Shown here in pieces: positions 1 to 7,830 of a DNA stretch of 64,000 bases (the stretch's first letter is position 1; each line of letters starts with the position of its first letter). The notes below the pieces were generated by a model. The model did not search any database, had not been told where the DNA came from, and saw only the letters and a list, made by a program, of their open reading frames with translations. The position numbers and the translations under genes were made by a program. The stretch covers positions 15,929 to 79,928 of the forward strand of contig CALFSK010000049.1 in NCBI GenBank assembly GCA_937916845.1. The letters are read 5' to 3'. This stretch comes from an uncultured Lactobacillus sp. GTDB lineage: Bacteria; Bacillota; Bacilli; Lactobacillales; Lactobacillaceae.

Positions 1-785
1 CCCGTTTTGACCCGGACAGCTGGGAACTGGTAGCGGAGTTCGCTCGCCCAGTCCTCAGCAATCTGCTCGTCATTCGCGCTAATCACGTCTAACCGGACTG
101 GCAACTGGCTCGTGATAACAAAGCGACCAAATTGTTCCTGAACGGCCTGCTGCGCATTTTTTAACGTCCGTTCTTTTCCTAAGACCTGGATCTTACCGTG
201 TTCATTGAAACTAATAATCGGTTTATTCCGTAAAACCATCGTTCCGGCCAAACTACTATTATTATAGATCCGGCCATTTTTAACTAAGTGGCGCATGCTA
301 TTGACGATCAAGACCGTGGTCGTGGCCGCCCGTAAATGTGTCAGCTGAGCCATAATCTCGTCCATATCATAACCGGCCAACGCCATCGCAGCTGCGAGCT
401 TGACCATGTTAGCCGTTCCAGCACAGGCCGTCCGGGAATCAAAGACTTGAACGTCCAAGTCTTTGACTGAGGGAGCGTAGGCTTTTAAATTATTGACCCA
501 GCCACTAATTCCACTACTTAGCCCAACGACCAGCACCTGATCATAGCCAGCCGCTTTCAGCTGATCAAAAACGACTTGCATTTCCGCCATTGAAATTTGG
601 GAAATCGTTGGAATATCTTTCTCAACTTTTAATAACCGGTAAAATTGATCAGTGGTAATGTCGCTATTCTCGTGATAAACGTGATTCCCAAACATAATGG
701 GATCATTTACCACGGTTATCTTATAATCGGCAGCCGCTTGTGGGGATAAATTCGCGGAACTATCCGTTACTACCGCAATCTTCAT
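1..785 (-). CDS. DegV family fatty-acid-binding protein, partial (C-terminus beyond window)
   Basis: Reading the minus strand from an ATG at 785, with GGAG about 8 bases upstream, gives an open frame of 261 codons that runs off the left edge. It begins MKIAVVTDSSANLS, the usual opening of DegV proteins, continues with an ISQIS stretch where the family has a lipid-contacting TSQ(P)S motif, and contains AGTANMVKLA and VNSMRHLVKNGRI, both typical. DegV/FakB proteins bind a fatty acid and present it to a fatty-acid kinase for phospholipid synthesis; which lipid is not visible. Family members are about 280 residues, so perhaps 20 are missing. The gene stands alone behind the metA-hom terminator. 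I found no convincing promoter in the 100 bases upstream. The family call is firm, the exact role is not. Confidence 0.9.
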   Translation of the reverse strand, partial: MKIAVVTDSSANLSPQAAADYKITVVNDPIMFGNHVYHENSDITTDQFYRLLKVEKDIPTISQISMAEMQVVFDQLKAAGYDQVLVVGLSSGISGWVNNLKAYAPSVKDLDVQVFDSRTACAGTANMVKLAAAMALAGYDMDEIMAQLTHLRAATTTVLIVNSMRHLVKNGRIYNNSSLAGTMVLRNKPIISFNEHGKIQVLGKERTLKNAQQAVQEQFGRFVITSQLPVRLDVISANDEQIAEDWASELRYQFPAVRVKT

Positions 786-887
786 TAATTTCACTCCAAT
801 TATGCGCACGGAACAACCGGCGCACCCGTTTCTCCGGATGACCCGGACATCCCCGCCACCTTAAAGCGCGACGAGTTTTAACGCCCG

Positions 888-934
888 AAAAAAAGACGCT
901 CCCATACAGTATACTGTACGAGCGCGTCTTTTTT
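888..934 (-). terminator. Intrinsic terminator of metA-hom
   Basis: On the minus strand, directly at the hom stop codon, GACGC-GCTCGTACAG pairs with CTGTATGGGAGCGTC across a TATA loop, and seven T follow. A-rich sequence on the other side could make it work in both directions, but no plus-strand gene reads into it. Confidence 0.85.
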
Positions 935-2214
935 CAAATGGCAATCCCCGCTTGAACTGGTAACGCTGCCACCCGCTTTGGCCAAACCGCTGATTCGGCG
1001 ATTGGAATCGCCTTAACGTGAGCCTCAGCCTTTAAATTAGCCAACTGTTCTGGCCACAGGGTGCCAGTTTGATAGCTTTGATTACCAAGCACCTTCAATG
1101 TAAACCGTTCCTCGTTGGCGTACCGGGTCAAAATTGGCGCCGGTAAATCACTAAAGATAAGGTACGATTGGGCCAGCCGGTTAAAATGAGTGACCGTCAA
1201 TTGATGATGATTCCGATTAAACGCAGCGCCCCGAATACCTATCCGGATACGCTGACCGGCCACGACCATATCATTTAAGACACTATTCGCCGTGGCACTG
1301 CTCCCAGCACCGGGGCCCGTGTATAAGCTGTCCCCAATGGCTTGACTCGCTATCATGATGCCGTTTTGAACGCCACCGACTTGGCTTAGGGCTTGGTCCT
1401 GACTCACCGCAACCGGCGCCACCCGACAATATAAGCGCTGCCCGTGCTGCTGCGCCTGTGCCAGCAATTTAATCTGCCAACCGTTGACGGCCGCTTGGCG
1501 ACACTGTGCCGCCGTCACGTCAGTAATCCCAACTGGCCGTACTTGTTCGACAGTTAGTCCCTGACCAAACGCAAACCGGCTTAAAATAATCAGCTTATAG
1601 GCGGCATCAATCCCCTGTACATCGTGAGTAGGATCTGCTTCCGCATAGCCTAACCGTTGCGCTGCTGCCAATGCTTCAGCGTACGACTGCCCCGTTTGCG
1701 TCATCGCACTCAAAATGTAATTAGCCGTCCCGTTGATAATTCCAGTAACTGATTGAACCGTGTCAGTCGCGTAACTGTCGGTCAGCGTCCGTAAGATTGG
1801 AATTCCACCAGCCACACTGGCCTCATAAAATAGATCACAGCGCCGTTGTTGGGCTAAGGCCACCAACTGATCACCCGCCGTGGCAATCAAGTCCTTATTA
1901 GCCGTTACAACCGATTTACCATGTTGTAACGCATTAATGATGGCGGCCTTGGCCGTTGCCACCGTGCCCATCACTTCGACAACCAGTTGAATCTCAGGGT
2001 CCGTCACAACCGCGTCAATCGAATCCGTTAGCCGCGTACCCACTGGTAAAACGACTTTACGGGGCGCATTCAAATGGTTCACGGCAACCGCTGCTAGTTG
2101 AAAACGCACCCCCTGCATTTGTTCAATTTTAGTTGCCGCTTCCCGTAACCGTTCCACCACACCACTACCGACAGTGCCTAACCCTAACATGCCCACTTTG
2201 ATTGTCGTTACCAT
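934..2214 (-). CDS. hom: Homoserine dehydrogenase
   Basis: A 426-residue NAD(P)-dependent homoserine dehydrogenase that reduces aspartate semialdehyde to homoserine, the branch point to methionine and threonine. The N-terminus has the Rossmann motif GLGTVGSGV (residues about 11-19). The catalytic core contains VTANKDLIA, EASVAGGIPILR, GIINGTANYIL and YAEADPTHDVQGIDAAYK, all characteristic of the family. The last 75 or so residues lie where an ACT regulatory domain sits in relatives, but I do not see a clear ACT signature, so feedback control is uncertain. An AGGAG site precedes the ATG. It follows metA by 56 bases on the same strand without an intervening terminator, so both should be on one transcript under the methionine T-box. 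The supplier of its substrate, asd, lies at about 36 kb. Confidence 0.95.
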   Translation of the reverse strand: MVTTIKVGMLGLGTVGSGVVERLREAATKIEQMQGVRFQLAAVAVNHLNAPRKVVLPVGTRLTDSIDAVVTDPEIQLVVEVMGTVATAKAAIINALQHGKSVVTANKDLIATAGDQLVALAQQRRCDLFYEASVAGGIPILRTLTDSYATDTVQSVTGIINGTANYILSAMTQTGQSYAEALAAAQRLGYAEADPTHDVQGIDAAYKLIILSRFAFGQGLTVEQVRPVGITDVTAAQCRQAAVNGWQIKLLAQAQQHGQRLYCRVAPVAVSQDQALSQVGGVQNGIMIASQAIGDSLYTGPGAGSSATANSVLNDMVVAGQRIRIGIRGAAFNRNHHQLTVTHFNRLAQSYLIFSDLPAPILTRYANEERFTLKVLGNQSYQTGTLWPEQLANLKAEAHVKAIPIAESAVWPKRVAALPVQAGIAI

Positions 2215-2270
2215 TCTTAATCACGCTCCTATAATTCGTCCATTTGCCAGTGTTAGTTTCAAGTGAATCG

Positions 2271-3140
2271 TTAAACCAGTCCCACTTTGGCTAAATCCAA
2301 GGTGGCCAACCAGTTTTGATACAGTTGCCGGCTTGCATCTGGCCAACTGTAATCAACCGCGATCAACGTCGATTCTTTAAAATAATGCTGTGGTAAGTTA
2401 ATCGCCAAGTGTTTGCGGCGGTCCCGAAAATATTCATTGGCCAGCGTTGCCGCTTCATATTCCGGATGACCAGTTACGTAGACGGCCCGTTGACGGGGCG
2501 CGCTTAACACTAACGGGCCCACTTGCGCGTTGGCCGCTACCACGTGTAAATCCGCCGGTAATGCTTCTGGCAAAACAAGTTGCGTATGCCGTGACTGAGG
2601 CATTTTCAGAGCCCCATCTGTGCTTAGCCCCCGCGTCAGCCGTGATGTTTCGTCAATGGCAGTCGCGGTGTAAATGCCAAAAATCTTTTCCGGCACTTCC
2701 TGTTTTTGAACGTTAAAGGCTGCGTACAGTCCCGCTTGGGCGGCCCAACATTCGAATAACGTCTGAGTGACGTGTCGTTGCGCCCAACTGATAATTGCTA
2801 AAAACTCATCCCAATAGTCGACCGCTTCAAAATCTAACTGTTCAACCGGCGCACCGGTGACGATCAGGCCATCAAAATGGCGGTCAATAACTTGATTTAA
2901 CGAGACGTAATTGGCAGCCACGACGGCTTTTGGCAAACTTTTAAAGTGGTGACTAACCGGATACATAAACGTCACGGCCACGTCTTGTTCTACCGCCGCA
3001 AGCCGTTGTAAAAACTGCCGCTCCGTGTCCTGTTTATTGGGCATCAAGTTCAAAATTAAGATTTGTAGCGGTTCGTTGACCACCGCGTTATCCCATTGTC
3101 CTTGCGCCTTTAATAATCCATTTACTGCTGTGACTGCCAT
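2271..3140 (-). CDS. metA: Homoserine O-acetyltransferase (MetA/HTS family)
   Basis: A 289-residue member of the MetA family, which acylates homoserine as the first committed step to methionine. The catalytic triad is visible: Cys131 in FECWAAQAG and His225/Glu227 in TGHPEYEA. Family members with Glu after TGAPV use acetyl-CoA, while succinyl-CoA users have Gly there; this protein has TGAPVEQL (Glu100), so acetyl-CoA is predicted despite the traditional succinyltransferase name. A longer frame begins 10 codons upstream, but the ATG at 3140 has GAGAGGAAG about 7 bases before it and gives the normal N-terminus, so I chose it. It is the first gene after a methionine T-box and is followed by hom. 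Confidence 0.93.
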   Translation of the reverse strand: MAVTAVNGLLKAQGQWDNAVVNEPLQILILNLMPNKQDTERQFLQRLAAVEQDVAVTFMYPVSHHFKSLPKAVVAANYVSLNQVIDRHFDGLIVTGAPVEQLDFEAVDYWDEFLAIISWAQRHVTQTLFECWAAQAGLYAAFNVQKQEVPEKIFGIYTATAIDETSRLTRGLSTDGALKMPQSRHTQLVLPEALPADLHVVAANAQVGPLVLSAPRQRAVYVTGHPEYEAATLANEYFRDRRKHLAINLPQHYFKESTLIAVDYSWPDASRQLYQNWLATLDLAKVGLV

Positions 3141-3168
3141 GTTGATCTTCCTCTCTTCTTTAGAACGC

Positions 3169-3450
3169 AAAAAAGCTTTCGTCCATTAGCTTCATATACT
3201 GAAACTAACGGACGAAAGCTTTCGCGTTACCACCGTTATTCATCGTCATCTCACAATGACAACCTCGACAAGTACCCACTGGATACTCCGCAATATATCG
3301 GTTGCCACCGCACCCGTAGCCTTACGACCCGGGTCATGACTCCAAGCTCATCTTCACCGTGCTACCGATTACTTCTCTCACCAAACTGAAGCTCTCTGAA
3401 AATCGTTCGCACCGTTACTCTTCTCTTCAACGTCTTAATGTTTTTTAATT
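3169..3450 (-). promoter_or_regulatory. Methionine T-box leader with terminator
   Basis: The roughly 280-base leader of metA, read on the minus strand, has T-box hallmarks: an AGAGAGCT...GGTGAGAG stem I, and the T-box sequence AACGGTGGTAACGCGAA (3221-3237). It ends in the terminator GCTTTCGTCCGTTAG...CTAATGGACGAAAGC followed by T (3169-3226). In the specifier loop, GAAG-ATG-AGC places ATG at 3349-3351, which would pair with the anticodon of tRNA-Met. Uncharged tRNA-Met should stabilise the antiterminator and allow metA-hom transcription. The specifier was read by eye without a covariance model, but it agrees with the downstream genes. Confidence 0.9.
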
Positions 3451-3457
3451 TAAAGTT

Positions 3458-3486
3458 AATCTAACACCAGGATGCGTGCCTGTCAA
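3458..3486 (-). promoter_or_regulatory. SigA-type promoter of the metA T-box leader
   Basis: On the minus strand, TTGACA (3481-3486), exactly 17 bases, then TAGATT (3458-3463). Transcription should start near 3451, just before the T-box structure. Confidence 0.75.
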
Positions 3487-3590
3487 CTTTCTGCTCTAAA
3501 TTTTTCTCAATCCACCTATTTAGTCCGAAAGTTAACTAATTATGACTAAATACTTTCTAAAGAATGAAAGACCTAAAATCACCGTAAGTT

Positions 3591-3768
3591 ATCCGCTCCG
3601 TCGGGGAGCATTGGGTGCTATGGGGGATGGTCCCAGCCATGATTCGGTCTGGGACCTCAATTCAAAGCCGACAGCCCACGTCTTTGAATTGCCCCGCAAG
3701 ATTGGCGCAAAGAACGTCCGCCAATCTTACCGACACAGCACACCAACGCTCCCCGCCTCCGCTCAAAT
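3591..3768 (+). repeat. Structured repeat family A, copy 1
   Basis: A 178-base element with a closing stem (GGGGAGCATTGGGTGCT against AGCACACCAACGCTCCCC) and three internal hairpins: GGTCCCAG/CTGGGACC, AATTCAAAG/CTTTGAATT around the loop CCGACAGCCCACGT, and a GATTGGC/GCCAATC hairpin. Related copies start at 7339, 7831, 26434, 35562 and 49945. Open frames across it are artefacts of the palindromes. It is followed after 34 bases by family B copy 1. Confidence 0.8.
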
Positions 3769-3802
3769 TCGCTTTAACATTATTGATTCAAAAATTCATT
3801 AA

Positions 3803-3992
3803 ATCATCGGAGGTTGGCGCTGATAGCATCGGTCGTGATGGTGGTGTTGAATCGGCGGTTTTTCTGCCGATTTTACACCACGGACGGTCCGGGGCAATTG
3901 CGCATCTTGCAACTGTCCCGGGCGAGGATTAAGACCGCTCCTCAGGCTTAATCCGGTCCCACGACCGCATGTTATCAGCGCCAACCGGACTA
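3803..3992 (+). repeat. Structured repeat family B, copy 1
   Basis: A 190-base element closed by a perfect 14-pair stem (3812-3825 with 3973-3986) that continues through CGGTCGTG/CACGACCG. Inside are three hairpins; the third is GGATTAAG (3926-3933) with CTTAATCC (3947-3954) around the loop ACCGCTCCTCAGG. The second full copy, near 35.8 kb, keeps that loop exactly while both stem arms are changed in a compensating way, which suggests selection on RNA structure. Confidence 0.8.
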
Positions 3993-4176
3993 GATTCAAT
4001 AAGCGAATGGTTTTGATTATCAACCTTAATTATTCTATTAGCATCATCCATTCACATTATTTTTTAATTATTTTCAAATTTATCTTATTAGGTAATTTCA
4101 CTAGCTACATCAAGGATTCGCGTCTCAAATTTCTGACTAATTTATAAGAATTCTGTGAACAATTTCAGAAAAAGCC

Positions 4177-4205
4177 TTGACACGCTTTTTTCCTTTGCCT
4201 ATACT
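4177..4205 (+). promoter_or_regulatory. SigA-type promoter of the TrpX-type ABC operon
   Basis: TTGACA (4177-4182), exactly 17 bases, then TATACT (4200-4205). Start expected near 4212, giving a leader of about 285 bases before the first gene. Confidence 0.85.
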
Positions 4206-4211
4206 AAACTC

Positions 4212-4445
4212 AATTAATAAACGAAAGCGAGGAACCAAGGATGACAAAGTTAGTGCTCAACTTGAACAGTTCATGGCAAAGCCGGCCGTTCAGATTGTAA
4301 TTCCGTTGCACGGATACAATCTGGCAAACAGTTTGTATCTGTGCCGGCTTAACTTTGATATCCAAAGGAGTCTGCATGGGTTTTAGACACAGCAGGCTTC
4401 GGTTCCCTAAAGGGCAAACCAGGCTTACTGGTTTGCCCTTTTTTT
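4212..4445 (+). promoter_or_regulatory. Structured leader with intrinsic terminator (candidate riboswitch or attenuator)
   Basis: Between the promoter and the ABC operon lies a leader that folds on paper into nested helices: GGAACC (4231-4236) with GGTTCC (4401-4406); GGAT-GA-CAAAGTTA (4239-4252) with TAACTTTG-AT-ATCC (4350-4363); GCCGGC-containing arms (4280-4286 with 4343-4349); and CAGATTGTA (4291-4299) with TACAATCTG (4315-4323). It ends with a strong terminator, GGGCAAACCAG/CTGGTTTGCCC plus a T run (4412-4445). A 19-codon frame MTKLVLNLNSSWQSRPFRL (4241-4300) with GAGG upstream could be a leader peptide containing one Trp. I see no T-box, TPP, cobalamin, lysine or purine riboswitch consensus. 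The ligand is unknown; transcription attenuation is inference from the terminator. Confidence 0.65.
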
Positions 4446-4499
4446 GACGACTTTGCCCGAATCAGTTCATTCATTCTAAATTATTTTGAGGTGACAATA

Positions 4500-5510
4500 T
4501 TGAAACGTATGATTGCATTTATTAGTGCCCTAATCGTTTTTCTAGGCGTCGCGTTCTTCGTGACCGGCAACAAAAAAACAACTAGCGCTCAAAGTACATC
4601 TGATAAGATTCCAACCGTCGGCATCTTACAGCTCCAGACCCACCCCGCACTTGACGCGATTCATCGCGGCGTGATTGCTGGCTTAAAGGAATACGGTTAC
4701 GTCCCGGGTAAGACCGTTAAGATCGACTATCAAAACGCCCAGGGTGACCAAAGCAACTTAAAGACGATGAGTCAAAAGTTCACCAACGAAAACGCTGCGG
4801 AAACGATTGGGATTGCCACACCGGCCGCCCAAGCCTTGGCAACCGCGGCTAATAAGGAAACACCAGTTATCCTTGCTGGCATCACCGATCCATCTGGGAG
4901 TGGCCTAATCAAAAGTGACCAACATCCCGGTGCCAACATTACTGGGACTTCGGGTGAATCACCATTAAAATCCCATCTCGACTTGCTTAAACAATTAGTG
5001 CCAAAAGCCAAGACCATCGGAATTATCTATACGACTTCCGATCACGGTGGTGAATACAACGCGAAGAAGTTTGCCCGGATCTGTAAACAAGCTGGTGTGA
5101 AATACAAGCTCTACACCATCGCTAACACCAACGACATGCAACAGGTTGCCGAAACCATGGCTTCACAAGTAGACGCCGTTTACGCCCCACAAGATAACGG
5201 GGTCGCCAGTGCGATGAAGACCTTAGTCTCCGTGACAAACAAAGCGAACGTTCCCGTCATCCCAGCAGTTGATACTATGGTTAAAGCTGGGGGCCTCGCT
5301 ACCCTCTCCGTTGACCAGTACCAATTAGGGAAACTCTCCGGCGAAATGGCCGCCCAAGTTTTAAAGGGCAAGTCTCCTAGCAACTATGCCATTAAGATTA
5401 TTTCTAAAGGTAAAATGACATTAAACCTATCCGCTGCCAAGAAATTAGGTATCAAATTCCCAGCCAGCGTGCTGAAGGAAGCCAAAACGAAAGGGGTTAT
5501 TTACAAATGA
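4500..5510 (+). CDS. ABC transporter substrate-binding protein, TrpX type
   Basis: A 336-residue extracytoplasmic binding protein of the ABC_sub_bind (TrpX-like) family. A hydrophobic N-terminal segment (MIAFISALIVFLGVAFFV) is the signal or membrane anchor; no lipobox cysteine is visible. The mature part starts PTVGILQLQTHPALDAIHRG, typical of the family, and includes GITDPSGSGL, TSGESPLKSHLDLLK and GIIYTTSDHGG. The longest frame would begin with a GTG at 4491, but that GTG is part of the GAGGTG ribosome site; the TTG at 4500 sits 6 bases after it, so I prefer it. The permease gene overlaps its end by 4 bases. Relatives in streptococci are linked to tryptophan uptake, but the substrate here is not established. 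Confidence 0.87.
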   Translation: MKRMIAFISALIVFLGVAFFVTGNKKTTSAQSTSDKIPTVGILQLQTHPALDAIHRGVIAGLKEYGYVPGKTVKIDYQNAQGDQSNLKTMSQKFTNENAAETIGIATPAAQALATAANKETPVILAGITDPSGSGLIKSDQHPGANITGTSGESPLKSHLDLLKQLVPKAKTIGIIYTTSDHGGEYNAKKFARICKQAGVKYKLYTIANTNDMQQVAETMASQVDAVYAPQDNGVASAMKTLVSVTNKANVPVIPAVDTMVKAGGLATLSVDQYQLGKLSGEMAAQVLKGKSPSNYAIKIISKGKMTLNLSAAKKLGIKFPASVLKEAKTKGVIYK

Positions 5511-6415
5511 GTATGATCGTATCTAGTATCGGCCAGGGCCTCTTATGGGCTACCTTAGGCGTCGCATTATTCTTAACTTTTCGAATCTTAGATTTCCCTG
5601 ATATGACCGTTGAAGGCACGTTCCCACTCGGTGCCGCCACCGCCGTCATGGCAATCAGTCACGGCATGGGGCCACTTACCGCTTCGCTCCTCGCTTTTGT
5701 GGCCGGCGCCGTCACCGGACTCGTTACCGGTTTGTTATACACCAAGGGTAAGGTTCCCATCCTATTAGCCGGAATCCTTGTCATGACCGCTTGTCTCTCC
5801 ATTAACTTACGGATCATGGGTGGCAGTTCGAACGTTTCACTATTAGGAAAAACAACTTTATTCTCCAATCATTTTCTCGCAACGTTACCAAAATACTTTG
5901 ACAGTGTCTTCGTTGGATTAGTCGTAATTTCCGTCATTACAATTTTACTGATGGTCTTCTTACAAACGAACTTAGGCCAAGCCTTCATCGTCACTGGTGA
6001 CAACCGTGAAATGGCCCGCTCAATCGGGATCAATACCGATAACATGACGATCATGGGACTAATGGTTTCTAACGGAATCATTGGTTTAGGCGGCGCTTTG
6101 ATCGCCCAAAACAACGGTTACGCCGATGTCAGCATGGGCATTGGGATCATCGTTATCGCGTTAGCTTCAATTATCATTGGCGAAGTCGTCTTTGGTGAAT
6201 TGACGTTAAACCAACGTTTAATTGCCGTGACCTTAGGGAGTATCCTCTACCAATTCGTCCGGTTACTCGTCCTTCAACTTGGATTCAACACCAACGACAT
6301 GAACCTGTTATCCGCCTTGATTTTGGCCATTTGCTTGATGTTGCCACAATTCAGTAAAGCATTACATCTAAACCACGTTTTGAAGAGAGGAGTCGCCCGT
6401 TATGACGAAAACTAA
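5507..6415 (+). CDS. ABC transporter permease, TrpY type
   Basis: A 302-residue integral membrane permease with about eight to nine hydrophobic segments, beginning MSMIVSSIGQGLLWATLGVALF. FRILDFPDMTVEGTFPLGAA near residues 25-45 is the conserved opening of the permeases that partner ABC_sub_bind proteins, and GDNREMARSIGINTDNMTIM near 165-185 is the cytoplasmic loop contacting the ATPase. It overlaps the binding-protein gene by ATGA and the ATPase gene by 14 bases, a tightly coupled operon. Substrate as for the binding protein. Confidence 0.88.
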   Translation: MSMIVSSIGQGLLWATLGVALFLTFRILDFPDMTVEGTFPLGAATAVMAISHGMGPLTASLLAFVAGAVTGLVTGLLYTKGKVPILLAGILVMTACLSINLRIMGGSSNVSLLGKTTLFSNHFLATLPKYFDSVFVGLVVISVITILLMVFLQTNLGQAFIVTGDNREMARSIGINTDNMTIMGLMVSNGIIGLGGALIAQNNGYADVSMGIGIIVIALASIIIGEVVFGELTLNQRLIAVTLGSILYQFVRLLVLQLGFNTNDMNLLSALILAICLMLPQFSKALHLNHVLKRGVARYDEN

Positions 6416-7184
6416 TCAACCCTTACTTGCATTAAACGACATCGTTACGAAGGTCAACGCCGGCACCCCTAACGAAGTGATGATTTTAAAACACCTCAAC
6501 TTGAACATTTACGACGGCGACTTCATTACCGTTCTCGGTTCCAACGGTGCGGGTAAATCGACCCTCTTCAATACGATCAGTGGTGAGCTCCCCGTCACCG
6601 ACGGTCAAATCAAGCTACGCGACCGCGACATTACCCACCTTTCCGTTGAAAAACGGACGGCCTTCTTAGCCCGGGTCTTCCAAGACCCCAAGATGGGGAC
6701 CGCTCCACGAATGACAGTCGCTGAAAACCTCTTGTTAGCCAACCAACGTGGCAAACGCCGCACCTTGCGCTTACGCCGATTAAATCAGCACATGGCCCAC
6801 TTCAAGGAACTGACGGCTTCCATGGATAATAACGGTTTATCCGACCGGCTCAATACCGCCACAGAAAATCTTTCCGGTGGTCAACGCCAAGCCTTGAGTT
6901 TCTTAATGGCGACGGAACAACGGCCCGACTTATTACTACTCGATGAACATACGGCCGCCCTCGATCCTAAAACCAGCGAACAACTGATGGTGCAAACCAA
7001 TCAGCGGGTCACTCAAGAAAAATTGACTTGCTTGATGATCACCCACCACTTAGACGACGCTTTAAAGTATGGCAACCGCCTCATCGTCTTGGATCAGGGT
7101 CAAATTAAGTACGACGTTCGTGACGAAGAAAAAGCCCAACTCACGAAGGAACAACTCCTAAGCTTTTTCGATACGATCGAATAA
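6402..7184 (+). CDS. ABC transporter ATP-binding protein, TrpZ type
   Basis: A 260-residue nucleotide-binding subunit. It shows Walker A GSNGAGKST, a Q-loop within VFQDPKMGTAP, the signature LSGGQRQAL, Walker B LLLLDEHTAALDP and the switch histidine in MITHH. It ends the three-gene operon and is followed about 18 bases later by a strong hairpin terminator. The gene set (binding protein, single permease, single ATPase) implies a homodimeric importer. Confidence 0.93.
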   Translation: MTKTNQPLLALNDIVTKVNAGTPNEVMILKHLNLNIYDGDFITVLGSNGAGKSTLFNTISGELPVTDGQIKLRDRDITHLSVEKRTAFLARVFQDPKMGTAPRMTVAENLLLANQRGKRRTLRLRRLNQHMAHFKELTASMDNNGLSDRLNTATENLSGGQRQALSFLMATEQRPDLLLLDEHTAALDPKTSEQLMVQTNQRVTQEKLTCLMITHHLDDALKYGNRLIVLDQGQIKYDVRDEEKAQLTKEQLLSFFDTIE

Positions 7185-7201
7185 TTTAGGTACGACAATT
7201 T

Positions 7202-7246
7202 AAAAATCTCCTTAAGCCAATCACTACGGCTTAAGGAGATTTTTTG
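7202..7246 (+). terminator. Terminator of the ABC operon
   Basis: AAATCTCCTTAAGCC pairs with GGCTTAAGGAGATTT and is followed by T. A near-identical hairpin recurs at 7699-7742. Confidence 0.88.
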
Positions 7247-7261
7247 TTTTTAGACTTTCAC

Positions 7262-7338
7262 TAACTAAAGATTGAAAGTGTTAGAACTAGTTCAAGCGTT
7301 GTCATGGCACTGCTTATCATTAGAAGATTAATATTTTC
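7262..7338 (+). repeat. Repeat segment D, copy 1 (leads into family A)
   Basis: The stretch CTAAAGATTGAAAGT...GCACTGCTTATC recurs at 35486-35561 and 42897-42985, each time just before a family A left end. It is therefore treated as the 5' part of a composite element. No coding potential is seen. Confidence 0.6.
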
Positions 7339-7525
7339 GGCGCTTCGCCGGCAGAATCAGTGGGCCGTGGGGTCGGCTACAGACAAAGGACGGTCTTCCG
7401 CCTCGCTTGAAAGCCTCAAAGAACGAGTCTTTCAAGTCGCCCCGCACTGTAACCTGGCAAAAAAACGCCAGCTAACAGTGCCGACACGGCCCGCTGGTTC
7501 TGCCGGCTACGCTAAGATTGCTTTA
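7339..7525 (+). repeat. Structured repeat family A, copy 2 (divergent)
   Basis: GCCGGCAGA (7347-7355) pairs with TCTGCCGGC (7499-7507), and GGGCCGTG (7362-7369) with CACGGCCC (7485-7492). Inside are CTTGAAAG/CTTTCAAG and GCACTGT/ACAGTGC hairpins joined by the conserved GCCCCGCA. Stem sequences differ almost completely from the other copies while pairing is kept. A B-like start (GGAGGTTGTC, about 7568) follows after some 40 bases. Confidence 0.7.
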
Positions 7526-7698
7526 AAATAAACCGGTTAAGTTTGTCAACACCCTCAACATAGCTGGAGGTTGTCTATGATAAATGTGGCGTTAATCGGA
7601 TGCTCGGGGGTTGCCAGTAGCTGATTTTTATTGGTTTAGATACTGATACAACAGTATTTAATCCTTAAATTTAACTTTCAACCTTTAACACTACAAAC

Positions 7699-7742
7699 TA
7701 AAATCTCCTTAAGCTAATCACTATGGCTTAAGGAGATTTTTT
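7699..7742 (+). terminator. Duplicate of the ABC operon terminator
   Basis: AAATCTCCTTAAGCT/GGCTTAAGGAGATTT with T run, almost the same as the hairpin at 7202-7246. No gene ends here, so it looks like a duplicated terminator flanking the D-A element. Confidence 0.65.
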
Positions 7743-7830
7743 CATCTAAGGTGGAAAGTCGAGTTTAAGAATTAACTACTTGTAAACCAGTCCGGTTATT
7801 TGCTGGTAATAACAATAGTAAGACTGTTTT

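Noticed and set aside
3542..4023. Open frames of 74 to 105 codons over the intergenic repeats
   Set aside because: They cross palindromic repeats A and B, have no ribosome sites, and similar frames appear on both strands, as expected from inverted repeats.
4177..4386. 69-codon frame across the ABC operon leader
   Set aside because: It would begin inside the -35 hexamer of the promoter and runs through the leader helices, so it cannot be translated as such.
4212..4445. T-box riboswitch upstream of the TrpX-type operon
   Set aside because: No GGTGGnACCnCG-type T-box sequence or AGAGAG stem I landmark is present, unlike the metA and his leaders.
5659..6114. Antisense frames in the ABC permease gene
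   Set aside because: Shadows of a well-supported coding sequence, without ribosome sites.
7304..7531. 75-codon frame on the plus strand
   Set aside because: It lies entirely within structured repeat A copy 2 and its flanks; no ribosome site and no protein-like composition.
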